Shown here: positions 48,850 to 59,470 of the stretch, piece by piece
Layout: each line of letters opens with the position of its first letter
Position numbering within the stretch: position 1 is the stretch's first letter
From: Capsicum annuum
Taxonomy: Eukaryota; Streptophyta; Magnoliopsida; Solanales; Solanaceae
Length of the DNA: 64,000 nucleotides
Assembly (NCBI RefSeq): GCF_002878395.1
Contig: NC_061118.1
Coordinates: 130,743,435 to 130,807,434 of the forward strand
Direction: 5' to 3'
Notes under the pieces: model-generated
What the model saw: the letters and a program-made list of their open reading frames with translations, nothing else
Told to the model about the DNA's origin: nothing
Databases searched by the model: none
Program-made: the position numbers and the translations under genes

Positions 48850-49697
48850 TAAAGAGAAGAAGAAAGGCGATTAGTTGGCAGATGTATAATTTTACAAGAA
48901 TTAATCTAGTATTTTACATGCACAACATCCACATCGAAGAGGTATACATACCTAGAGTACATTAACAACGAAGGTTGAATCCTATGATGAAAGAGGTGGT
49001 TAGAAAATAAGTGATCAAGTGGTTAGATAGTGGTATTGTCTACCTAATTTTTTTATAGCAATAGGTTAATTCGGTGCACTGTGTACCAAAGAAGGGAGGA
49101 ATGACTGTAGTAACCAATGATGATAATGAGTTGATTCCCACACATACGGTGACCAGTTGGAGGATCTGTATTGATTATCAAATATTGAATGAAGCAACTC
49201 ATAAAGATCACTATCCAATTCCCTTTATTGACCAAATGCTGGATAGATTGGCAGGGCAAGAGTATTATTATTTTTTGGATGGGTACTACGGCTATAATCA
49301 GATAATCATAGCATCGGAAGACCAGAAGAAGACCACTTTCACGTGTTCATATGGTACATACGTGTTCAGACACATGCCCTTCAACTTATACAATGCACCT
49401 GCTATATTTCAGAGATGTATGATGGCAATATTCTCAGATATGGTGGAAGAATTTATAGAGGTATTCATGGATGATTTATCTGTGTATGGTAATTCTTTTG
49501 ATAAGTGCTTGCAGAATCTTGATAGAGTCCTAGCTCGATGCGAAAAGACGAACTTAGTGCTGAATTGGGAAAAGTGCCACTTTATGGTTAAGGAAGGAAT
49601 TGTGCTAGGCTATAAAGTGTCATGCAAAGTACTCGAAGTGGACAAGGTGAAGGTTGAAGTGATTGAAAAATTACCACATCCAGTCACAGTCAAATGA
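48850..49697 (+). pseudogene. reverse transcriptase domain of the Athila-like element
   Basis: RNA-dependent DNA polymerase of the element. An open frame (49074-49697) holds VPKKGGMTVV, WRICIDYQILNEATHKDHYP, FLDGYYGYNQI, YGTYVFRHMPFNLYNAPAIF and the catalytic FMDDLSVYG box (FMDD at 49464-49475). It continues with CEKTNLVLNWEKCHF. The upstream thumb region (48850-49070, RRLNPMMKEVVRK.VIKWLD.G) is broken by stops. In the SKIDGYYGY-type motif the first catalytic Asp is retained (LDGYYG). Confidence 0.92.
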
Positions 49698-49879
49698 GTG
49701 TGGAGCTTTCTGGAATATACAGGGTTCTAAGGATGATTCATTCAAGATTTCTCAAAGATTGCAAGCCCTGTGAGCAGATTGTTAGAGAAACAAGCCAAGT
49801 TCGAGTTCGGGGCCGATTGTCATGTAGCTTTTGAAAAACTCAAGAAAAATTGACTGAAGCACCTATTCTAATTACACCA

Positions 49880-50476
49880 GAGTAGGAGTTACCTTTTGAG
49901 CTAATGTGTGATGCTAGTGACATTGCTGTGGGAGTGGTTTTGGGTCAAAGAAAATAAAAGGTATTTTGCTCGATCTACTATGCTAGAAAAGTGTTGAATA
50001 ATGTTCAAGTTAACTACACGGTTACAGAGAAAGAGATGTTTACAGTGGTGTACACATTCAATAAGTTTAGATCTTACTTAGTTGGTACTAAGGTCATTAT
50101 TCATATTGACCATACTGCCATTAAGTGTCTTGTGAACAAAAAGGATGTCAAGCTACGACTGATTAGGTGGATTCTGCTATTACAAAAATTCAATCTTGAG
50201 GTGCGAGATAGGAAAAGAGCTGAAAATCAAGTTGTTGATCACTTGTCATGGCTGGAAAATCGAGACCATATTATTGATGACTCCCTTAGTATTAAGAAAG
50301 AGTTTCCTGATGAGAAGTTGTTGTCCATAGATGCAGTTGAGTTCCCATGGTATGCTGATATTATGAACTTGATAGCTTCTGAGGTGTATCCTCCTGATGC
50401 CACCACACAACAAAGAAAGAAATTACTCTATGATTCTCGTGCCTACATTTGGGATGAACCGTATCTCTTTAAGTAG
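49880..50476 (+). pseudogene. RNase H domain of the Athila-like element
   Basis: Degrades the RNA strand of the RNA-DNA hybrid. Catalytic-type acidic residues are visible in order in [24 protein letters not shown] and [16 protein letters not shown], ending with [19 protein letters not shown]. The part after 49991 is an open frame; the part before it is shifted. A linker (LPDEKLLS-like to about 50476) leads to integrase. Confidence 0.88.
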
Positions 50477-51409
50477 GGTCCAGATGGAGTCATTCGTAGA
50501 TGTATCCCAGAGGTTGAATTTTCAAAGGTGCTACAAGATTTCCACTCATCTCCATATGGTGGTCATCATGGGTGAGAGAACTGTGAAAAAAGTATTGCAA
50601 TCAAGTTTTTTCTGGCCTACATTGTTTAGAGATGCAGTTGCCTTTGTAAGGAATTGTGATCAATGTCAAAGGTTGGGTACCATATCTAGGCATCATGAGA
50701 TGCCCCTCAATAATACTTTAGAAGTCGAAGTCTTTGATGTTTGGGGGATTGATTGCATAAGCCCATTCCCACCTTTATAAGGCAATCTGTACATTCTTGT
50801 AGTGGTTGACTATGTCTCTAAATGGGTGAAAGCTGTGGCGAGTCCAACTAATGATGCAAGAGTGGTGCTAAAATTTGTTACAAAGAACATATTTTCCAGA
50901 TTCGGTATACCAAGAGCAATAATCAGTAACGGAGGTACGCATTTTGTTAACACTTGGTTCAAAAACCTTCTTGCTAAATATGGTGTTAGGCGCAAGGTTG
51001 CCACTGCATACCATCCCCAAACTAGTGGACAGGTTGAGGTGTCAAATCGGGAGATTAACCAAATACTTCAGAAGATTGTGAATGGGCAGAGAAAAGATTG
51101 GGCAGAGAAGCTAGATAATGCACTCTGGGCCTACCGAATAGCTTACAAAAGACGCCCATTGGGACATCTCCATATCACTTGGTATGTGGCAAAGCCTGTC
51201 ATCTTCCTGTGGAGCTGGAACACCAAGCATATTGGGTTGTAACGAAGCTAAATTTTAAAATGAAGACTATGGGAGAGAAACAGTTACTGCAGCTGAATGA
51301 GTTTGATGAGTTTAGGCTTTATGCCTATGAAAATGCCAAGCTATACAAGGAGAAGTCCAAAAGATGGCATGACAAGCAAATTCAAGATAGAGCATTTGAA
51401 CCCGGATAA
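50477..51409 (+). pseudogene. integrase of the Athila-like element
   Basis: Inserts element cDNA into host DNA. The HHCC zinc domain is decayed (HMVVIMGERTVKKVLQSS, then CDQCQRLGTIS). The catalytic core has GIDCISPFPPL (first Asp) and [14 protein letters not shown]. The second site reads ISNGGTHF, where the family has ISDGGTHF, so the catalytic Asp is replaced by Asn (one G-to-A change). The Glu region is [16 protein letters not shown]. The C-terminal part continues in a shifted frame to 51409 (DEFRLYAYENAKLYKEKSKR). Frames change near 50780 and 51200. Confidence 0.9.
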
Positions 51410-52797
51410 CTTATTTTGTTGTTCAATTCACGACTTAGTTATTTCCTGGAAAATTACGGTCGAAATGGTCTAGGCCTTTTGAGGTGGTGCGTATGACACC
51501 TCATGGAGTTGTGGAATAAAGAAAAGGCAGAAAAGATTTTGGTGAATAGAAAGCGTGTAAAGCACTATTGGGCGGATCATCTTGATAAGGACAAGGAATC
51601 TATCACTTTTGCTGAAAAGTGATGATAAGATGAGTTGTGCCATGATATAAAATAAGGCGCTATGTGGGAGGCAACCCACAAATGTAACGTAATAAGTAGT
51701 TTAAATTTTTAGTAGATGAAGAACAAAAATAAAAATACAAAAAAATGAGTTGAGCCACGACTGAAAATAAGGCGCTTGGTGGGAGGCAACCCACTTTTCA
51801 TGGAGTAATTTTGTTGTTTTTGATTGATGTGCAGGAATGAAAAATAAGGGGGAGATAAAGAATATGTTGAACATGGGCCATTGAGTAAGTAAATAGCTGA
51901 TAAGTGGTGAAAAAGGTAAGGGGTAAGAAAAGATGTTTAAAAATTTAAGAAATTTGGCCTTAGAAAAATTTTTGGACGCAATTTTCAGAGAATTGACGTG
52001 ATCTTGACGCGTTGTGTCGATGAGAATAAATTCCACACTTAGAAAAAAATTTCAAGGCTATTTCCAGAGAATCGACGCGAACTTGACGCGTCGCGTTGAT
52101 TATTCAACGAGATATACAATGCGTCGTGTCGATCCTTATTGCTGTTTCACATCTATAAATACCATACTTAATCATTTTCACTCCCCTCACCTAACCCTAG
52201 TTGTGCGTCACACCCTTTCCCCCAAAAACCCTAAATCACACCTTAGTTAAGTCTTGTCAAAAATTTCACAAGGTTTCAACGTCAACCTCTTTTCTCAACC
52301 AAGATAAGGTAAGTTCTCATGATACTTTGAGTTTAAATTTTGAGAATCAAATGTGCTTATTAATTCACTACAATTGGGATTTATTGATTCACTACATGAT
52401 AGAAATTAAGTATGGGGTTGTACTAAAGTAGTATGGAGCATTTGAATAGGTGACGTATGTTGGTGACTAAATATGGGCTCTTATGAGTTGACTTTAATTG
52501 ACATGATGCCTTGCACTTTGAGTAAAGGTAGTTTCTGTGTAGATGAATTGTAAGTGATCATAATGAGATAATTTTCTTTGGCACTTCCTCGAGATTAATC
52601 GATATTGAATGAGTAATATTGGATAACTAACCATGAACTTATGAAATAAAAGGGGAAGTCTTAGTACCCGAGTACATATAATTTTTATAGCAACTTAAGC
52701 TAGCAACTAAGTGTGGGGTAACATTCACACTTAGTGGTAGCTAGTATCGAAGGTGCTTGTTTTATATTCTTGTGGGTTGTTATGCTAAACAGGTAAC
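51410..52797 (+). other. spacer after integrase with duplicated hairpin motif
   Basis: The integrase tail ends near 51620. Two copies of a motif aaataaggcgc..ggtgggaggcaaccca follow (about 51650-51678 and 51763-51794). Each can fold as GTGGG-aggcaa-CCCAC. This motif after pol is familiar from Athila elements. 51985-52130 carries copies of the LTR's CpG inverted repeats. 52200-52790 has no recognised coding and probably serves as leader or intron for the 3' ORF. Confidence 0.6.
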
Positions 52798-54030
52798 ATG
52801 TCTAGCAAGGGAAAGAATATAGCTGGGATATCTGGGTCTGCACACAAGAGGAGTAGACAAGCTGATAGAGTACCAGCAGCTCCACAGGTTCCTAGGGGCA
52901 TCGCAGGTTCGGAACAAAAGTTATTGCTGAAGTGAGTAGAAAGTGGTACTCGCAGCACAAGGAATCCAAATACTCAGCTGACCAGTTCATCAACTGGAGG
53001 ACTTTGATAAAGGAGTATCCTTCAATGGTGAGAAATATTGAGGCTTAACATATGGGGTTTCTTTTCGAGCAGCCAGGGGAATATAATTTGAGTTTGGTCA
53101 GGGAATTTTACACAGACTGGAACCCAAAGGATTTGGAAGTTGAAGTGCGTGGTTGGATAATCACTTCACAGCGGACACGGTCAATGAGATTTTAGATGTA
53201 CCTGCACCCTATGCAAATTCTGAGGTTTTGAAGAGGATAATAGTCACACCTCCTTACCAGCAAATATGTCGCCTCCTTTGCGGTACTCAATCGATGGTGA
53301 GGTGGATTCGCTATAAGGAGGTAGGTACACATAGTTTACTTTTTTTCGCTCATCTAAATAGGGAGGCCCGTTTATGGGCCAAAATAATTTACGCCTGCTT
53401 GATTCATGGGACACATATGATGGAAGTGACCCGAGATAGAATTTATCTGATATTTCCCTTCATCTGTGAGGATGTGGACTTAAATATGGGTTCAATTATC
53501 TTTTCAGCAATGAGGAAGGCCAGATTTATAGGGGGCGTAGATATGGGTTTGGCGGATTGCTAACTAGATATTTCAGGCAACAGGGGGTGCTGAAAAAAGA
53601 TACAAATTATTTACCGTCTGTCGGTGACAGGCCACTTGACATTTCTTTCACAAAAAGGCCAGCTGCTCATGGGAAAAATTTGACTATGCCCGAGTGTCAT
53701 GCTCGGAATGATGAGATTATGGCCCGGATATATAGGTTTACCAAGTTGCTGCTGAGGGCATCTGGGGAGCAGTCACCCGATAGAAAATCCCTGATATAGA
53801 GTTAGATTATCCGTTAGGGCATCATGCCAAGACCATATTACGGATAGGTGATGAGTTCGATGAGCCGGTGGATGATAATATCTCTATAGATGAGGAAAGA
53901 CGTATGTCATACTCTGATGGTGAGTCCAACAAAGAATAACAGTTTGATGATGATGATGACTCTGCTGATGATGTTGGTGATGGCAATGATGCTGAAGCTG
54001 ATGATGTGCTTGTCATGGTGACATTTGACT
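52798..54030 (+). pseudogene. 3' ORF of the Athila-like element (putative plant transposon protein domain)
   Basis: This ORF lies between integrase and the 3' LTR, where Athila elements keep an env-like gene of unknown role. It starts at ATG 52798 (MSSKGKNIAGISGSAHKRSR), a basic Ser/Lys-rich front. After frameshifts come FTADTVNEILDVP, YQQICRLLCG, RWIRYKEVGTHSLLFFAHLN and MMEVTRDRIYLIF (53153-53563). Then GLLTRYFRQQG and HARNDEIMARIYRF follow (to 53799), and a very acidic tail (FDDDDDSADDVGDGNDAEAD, about 53940-54000). The core resembles the domain catalogued as putative plant transposon protein. I see no signal peptide or membrane segment, so an envelope role is not supported. Confidence 0.75.
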
Positions 54031-55769
54031 GAGCAGTGATTATTACGCCACCATGCCCTTTTTGCTAGCACTGGGACAGTGCTCGGCTTAAGTGTGGGGT
54101 GGTCGATCTTCATCTTCTTCTTCATCTCTTCTATTTGACTATGTTGTGTTGGCTTGGTTGGATGAACAAATAATTTTTATTCATTTTTGTGCTTTTGGAT
54201 ATTTTGATAAATGGGTAAGTTGACAAGTATTGCCCTTTTTGGCAAGAATTATTTTTGTCGGTTTAAGATAATGGTAGTATTTTATTTTTACCCTTTGTGG
54301 TGCAATTTCAAATTACAGTAATTAGGTGTTCCCTTTCTGGAAAATTTCGTTATACAATCGTCTTAGTTAGTGCCTTCCCCTATGATGGGTGGATGACAAT
54401 CGTCTTAAGGGGAGTGCGTCTTTAGAAGCTGAGAAAGTAGTAAGACCCCAATTACAACCTTTGAGGAATGTACGTGTTGGAAATTTTATTTTTTTATGTG
54501 AAATCTCAATAGGTGTAGTTGATTTGATTGACTTAATATTGAATTTGATAAAGTGCAAAAATCGAAGACCTTAAGGATCCGACTTAATTCTTAGCATGCA
54601 CCGAGTGTGTGAGTAATTATTCATATTATGCATGTATGAGAATGACTAGAACTTTCCCGGTTTGTTTATAAAGCGAAATAAAGGGTGTAGGGAGTAGGAA
54701 GTGATTTAGGCATTTCTTTGTTAACCAGATTTTAAAGACTTTATTTGTGTACCCTTATGCATATTCATAGTTAGCCCCGTTGAGCCTATAGCCTAATTTT
54801 CTTGATAGCCTCATATGTAGCCTAGTCCTTTTCTTTAGTAAGACCTTAATTTGATCCATATTTCTTAAGCACTTTAATTCGAATAATGCAATAAGGGGGA
54901 ATATAAAATACAAAATAGGGAAAAAGGTGAAAGTAAAGCTATAAGAAAAGTAATTTGCGCATTTGTGTATGATGGTTAGGAGTTAGAAAATAATGTGTGA
55001 TATAAAGTTAAGTTCTCATTATCCTGTTAATTGCGTTACAATGAACCTGTTTTGGCCCTGGTCCGTTAAGGACAATGTCCATCTCAATTAAGAAAAATTG
55101 CTTAGGTTGAGGGTGGCTACTATAGGGGTGCGTAACAAAATTTAGGATTTAAAGAAATACTGAAATGTAAAAGAAAATACTCCTGCCAAAGTAATGTTAA
55201 TGTGCTTAGAAAGATCTGGGTAGAACAATGGATGTGTAAAGATAATGAAGTGAAAAGTTTGGTTGAAAAGAATGTGATTTTGAATGAAGGTAGTTATGTA
55301 TTAAAGTGCTTAGGGAGATTAGTCACTATTTTCAAAATAGTTCCTACCCATCCGTTAGCCTGCATTACAACTATGAAAAAACCTAATTGATCTTACATTT
55401 CAACACCCAACTATTAGTAAAGTAATACACTAAGGGCAAGCCTATGGATCATATCTGTATATGTGTGAATTATTTATTGAGAGCGAGAGTTTGAAATTTA
55501 ATACTCCCATTCTGATTAAGATTGTTGAATTGTGAGTGATATGGGAAAACTTTCTTGCTGTGAGGGTGCATGTGGATGAAAGTCTGGATTACTTAGTGAA
55601 TCCCTGATTTCATGTTTATATTAAGTTCGCCAACAAATTGAATGCACTGTTGAGACAATGAATTGTGAAATAAAAGTTTATGTGTCCAACACCAGCATGA
55701 TTCTTAGGTTGCGATTAGAAGGTTTGAGTATTGTGATGCTTGAAGTTTGTTCGAGGATGAACAAGGTTT
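54031..55769 (+). other. 3' untranslated region of the Athila-like element
   Basis: No coding beyond short frames. It ends with gaggatgaacaaggttttag before the purine tract. Some stretches, such as cgtcttaaggggagtgcgtc near 54401, look like generic retroelement 3' sequence. Confidence 0.5.
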
Positions 55770-55782
55770 TAGTGTGGGGTGG
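55770..55782 (+). other. polypurine tract of the Athila-like element
   Basis: agtgtggggtgg directly precedes the 3' LTR start tgatcttagg at 55783. Confidence 0.85.
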
Positions 55783-57421
55783 TGATCTTAGGTGTATTTA
55801 TACATCCAAACACCGCTATTTACCCATATTTGGACTTGTTTCAAAAATAAAAAGTATGCTAAATACATTGAATTGCTAGTTAAATTGTGTTTCATGGCTA
55901 ACCGATGTGATTAGAGAAACAGGGTTGATTTTCTATGGATTTGGAAGAAAATGGGATACATATCATGATGAGGCAAAGGACCATACGGATCGAAGGCAAA
56001 AACATATGGAGATGCACGAGAGTAAAGAGAAAAGAAAGGAGCTGAGGATAGATGAGATAAAAGAAAGATACTAGAAAAAAATACCAGTGACATGATGCGA
56101 TCTCAACGTGTCGCCTCAACTAGTAACATAATGAGCCTTATCCAGAATTTGAAGAACAATTTCCAGTGCATCGACGTGATGTCAACACGTCGCGTCGATG
56201 CATGATTTTTGTGACTTAGCAGAAATTCCATGTGCAACCTCCAGTGCATCAATGCGATATCAACGCATCGCGTTGAAGCTTCAGGTTTGGACACCTAACT
56301 GGATATTGAGGAGCAACTTCTAGTGACATAATGCAATGTCAATGTCTCATGTCGTGTGGTGAAAAAATAGACTTAGCTTGATTTTTAAAGATGAATTCCA
56401 TTGTGATAGCGCGATGTTGACGCGACGCGTTAGTTTTCTTAACATGATTTGTGACGCATCGCGTTAATAGTGCAGATCTAGTAAAATTTTTCCAAGTATA
56501 AAAGAAACATGTGAGCACAATTATAGAGGGGGTCTTGGCAAGCATAGCAGCGGCGAAAAAGTATAAAATTCTCTCTTTTATGGTTCTTAATATTTCTTTT
56601 GAACTTCTTTACTTCAAGAATTATTTTGGGTAAGATTAATTACTTATTTTGGATATTGAATTCAAACATGAGTGGGTAAACACCCTTATTTTGGGGTTGA
56701 GGCTAAGAACATGATTACTCTTTTATATTCTTATTCATAGTTTCTTTTTGGATTATCATCTGGGTTGTTCTTAATTTCTTGAGCTTACTATTTTGATGAG
56801 TGGCCATCATTAGAATAAATCTATATTTCTATGTGCATCTGGGAGGAGAATCGTAGGATAGAACGAAGAAATAAAGAAGCAAGTTTCTTATCCTTTTATA
56901 AAACAAGGGGTTTAAATTAGCATCTAGGATAGGGATATACCTAGAAGTCTTGCTTGGTTCAAGTGCAAGAAGATAACTTTATGAATCTAGAAAAATTATT
57001 GTATCTCTGCAGGAGTTGTATCTACAATATTTAATAGATAGAAGATTTGAGATAGGGAGACCAAGATCGTGGTATAAACCTTGCGAATCAACAACCTAAT
57101 AACCAATAAGACAGTGATAAGAATAGAGAATTGTATGATTGTTCGAAATGCCTCAACCCTGGAATCCTCATCATAATTGATTACAACCGTTGCTTGTTTT
57201 GCTCTAGTCATAAAATTTTATTTTGTGTTTATTAATTTACATTTTTATTCTCAAAATCAAAATCATCTTGATGAGATGCAACACCTAATACTCATTGTCT
57301 GAAACTAAAAGTTGGTTTAAATTTTAGTTGTTTAGTGCTCGTGGGAATGATATCTGATTGTCTAAATCACTATATTATTTGAACGATCATGTGCACTTGC
57401 GTGTGCGTCTGAATCGCAACA
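55783..57421 (+). repeat. 3' LTR of the Athila-like element
   Basis: Partner of 44472-46111, one base shorter, ending gaatcgcaaca at 57421. The following ATTTA (57422-57426) matches the bases before the 5' LTR. Confidence 0.95.
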
Positions 57422-58250
57422 ATTTAGCTAGAATTAGGGATGGGTTGAAAGGGTCAACTACAATTTCAATTGAACTATTATAATTGCATGTTACTGTATT
57501 GATTTTGTTCTGACCTGAGTTGTCGACTGATCAATTTGAGTTGAAATATTTCATATTAAACTATTATTTGAAATAATATCTAAATTAATTTAGCTAGAAT
57601 CGGGGATGGGTTAATAGAGTCAACTACCATTTCAATTAAGTCGTTGCAATTGTATGATATTAGAGTTGCATTTGTCCTGACATGAGTCATCGACTGATCA
57701 ATTTGAGTAGAAATGTTTCATATTAAATTATTATTTGAAATAATATCTAAACTGATTTAGCTAGAATTGGGGATGGGTTGATAGGGTCAACTATAATTTT
57801 AATTGAGTCGTTGCAATTGCATGATGTTGGAGCTACATTCGTCCTGACCTGAGTCGTCGACTGATCAATTTAAGTTGAAACAATTCATATTAAATTATTA
57901 TTTGAAATATCTAAATAGATTTAGCTAGAATTAGGAATTGGTTGATAAGATCAACTACAATTTCAATTGAGTCATTGCAATTGCATGATGTTGAAGTTAC
58001 GTTCGTCCTGACTTGAGTCGTCAACTAATCAATTTGAGTTGAAATGTTTCATATTAAATTATTGTTTGAAATAATATCTAAATTGATTTATCTAGAATTA
58101 GGAATGGGTCGATAGGGTCAAATATAATTTCAATTGAGTCGTTGCAATTGCATGATGTTGGAGCTGCATTTGTCCTGACCTGAGTTATCGACTGATTAAT
58201 TTGAGTTGACATAATTCATATTGAATAATTATTTGAAATATTATTAAATT
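57422..58250. repeat. 165-bp tandem satellite, right part
   Basis: Five monomers start at the gctagaat word at 57427, 57593, 57760, 57924 and 58091 (periods 166, 167, 164, 167). Each carries agggatgggttgatagggtc, gttgcaattgcatgatgttg-like and gtcgactgatcaatttgag-like words. With the left part (44274-44471) the array was about 1 kb before the element inserted. Confidence 0.92.
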
Positions 58251-58716
58251 CATTAATGTTCCAATTGAACTTAATCCAATTTATTATGATGAAATAGTTA
58301 AAGTTTATATCTTTTAAAAATTAATTAAGACAATTCTGACCAAATTAAGATTTTCAAAATCTATCATTCTTTTTCAAAATACAAATCCACACAAATCATC
58401 CATTTGCAGGAAAAATGTTTCATCATTTCAAATCTCGAGCTCTCGCTCTTTTCTTTCTCTCTCAACAATACAAACAACAACTACTCAACATATTGCTAAA
58501 CCCTTCACAACAGATTGATTTTCTTTCCATTTTTGACCACATAGTTGTTATTTTTACTTCATTCTTGCTTGTATCCGTTGTTTTCTCTGTCTTTGCGCGA
58601 GACAAAGTTCGAGAAAAATTCTAAATTTATTCTTTTTAAAAAAAAATTAGGGTTTTTTAGTTAATGATGAAAAAAAGACTTTAAATCGTATTATCTTCGA
58701 GAATGAGTTATTAATT
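58251..58716. other. 5' flank of the Ulp1-type pseudogene
   Basis: AT-rich. A 69-codon frame (58415-58624) with a hydrophobic stretch HIVVIFTSFLLVSVVFSVFA is present, but nothing supports it as a gene. No TATA element stands out. Confidence 0.35.
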
Positions 58717-59265
58717 TTGAGTTTTGATGCTAAAAACGTAAAAAAAAACTCAAGAAATCCTAGTTTTTATCATAGTGTTTCATTGATTATCATGGTATTA
58801 TTGGATGGTATTGGTGGTGGTGGTGGTGGTGGTGGTCTTGGTTTTGGTATTAATGGCATTGGAGGTGGTATTGGTAGTGGTAGTATTGGTGGTGGCGGTG
58901 GTGATATTGGTATTGGTGGTATTGGTAGTGGTGTTGGTGGTGGTGGTGGTGGTGTTGGTCTTGGTGGTGTTGGTGGTGGCGTTGGTGGTCTTGGTGGTCT
59001 TGGTGTTGGTATTGGTAGCATTGGTGGTGGTGGTGATGGTGGTGATCTTGGTGGTGTTGGTGATCTTGGTGGTATTGGTAGTGGTATTGGTGGTGATGTT
59101 GGTAGTGGTGTTGGTGGTGTTGGTGTTGGTAGTGGTGGTGGTGGTCTTAGAGGTGATCTTGGTATTGGTGGTGTTGGTGGAGGTGTTGGTATTGGTGGCA
59201 TTGGTGGTGGTGTTGGTGGTGGTTTTCTTGGTGGTGTTGGTGGCCCATCTATTGCAACAGATTAA
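58717..59265 (+). CDS. glycine-rich ORF over a GGT-type minisatellite
   Basis: A 182-codon open frame from ATG 58717. After about 35 ordinary residues it is almost entirely Gly with Val, Ile, Leu and Ser (GGVGGGVGG-like). The DNA is a (GGT)n/(GTT)n low-complexity tract. The opposite strand is also open (Pro-rich), and so is another plus frame (Val-rich), so the open frame may only reflect the repeat. It lies upstream of the intron that carries palindromic array 4, and the minus-strand copy keeps a short VVGGVGV remnant at the same place. It may therefore be a first exon of the Ulp1-type gene. I cannot decide between exon and chance. Confidence 0.35.
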   Translation: MSFDAKNVKKNSRNPSFYHSVSLIIMVLLDGIGGGGGGGGLGFGINGIGGGIGSGSIGGGGGDIGIGGIGSGVGGGGGGVGLGGVGGGVGGLGGLGVGIGSIGGGGDGGDLGGVGDLGGIGSGIGGDVGSGVGGVGVGSGGGGLRGDLGIGGVGGGVGIGGIGGGVGGGFLGGVGGPSIATD

Positions 59266-59470
59266 ACATCTATTGGGAGATATAAATATAGGTCTTCAAA
59301 CAGATTCCCATCTGTTGCAACAAATATTTCAACTGTTGGCATAAAACAAGCCAGTAACAAGACTGTTTTGATCTCATCCATCAGGTTGTTCATCTGTTGA
59401 AATGGATTATGCATTTGTCATAGCAGATGATTCAACTGTTCCAACGGATGGGTTATTTGTTGGAATTTTT
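59250..59470. repeat. CTGTTGCAACAG palindromic array 4
   Basis: About six degenerate copies (ctattgcaacagattaaac, catctgttgcaacaaatat, catctgttgaaatgg and others) lie in the putative intron before the exon at 59583. The array begins inside the last codons of the glycine-rich frame. Confidence 0.85.

Larger units (their letters stand above)
44472..57421 (+). mobile_element. complete Athila-like Ty3/gypsy retrotransposon (12.95 kb)
   Basis: LTRs at 44472-46111 and 55783-57421 (1,640 and 1,639 bp) are bordered by a perfect ATTTA target duplication (44467-44471 and 57422-57426), which interrupts a tandem satellite. The primer site TGGCACCATTGCCGGGGA (46118-46135) is one of the Athila type. Gag, protease, RT, RNase H and integrase follow in gypsy order on the plus strand, then an extra 3' ORF at the position of the Athila env-like gene, and a purine tract before the 3' LTR. 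Length and layout are full, but every gene has stops or frameshifts. It could move only with help, and most likely not at all. Confidence 0.95.

Noticed and set aside
53822..54125. Ser-rich minus-strand frames as a regulatory protein
   Set aside because: Antisense of the acidic GAT-repeat tail of the Athila-like 3' ORF.
58770..59201. Proline-rich 143-codon minus-strand frame
   Set aside because: Reverse strand of the GGT minisatellite, with no independent support.
58805..59344. Val/Leu-rich 179-codon plus-strand frame
   Set aside because: Second frame of the same minisatellite. It looks like a membrane protein only because GTT/GTG codons read as Val.
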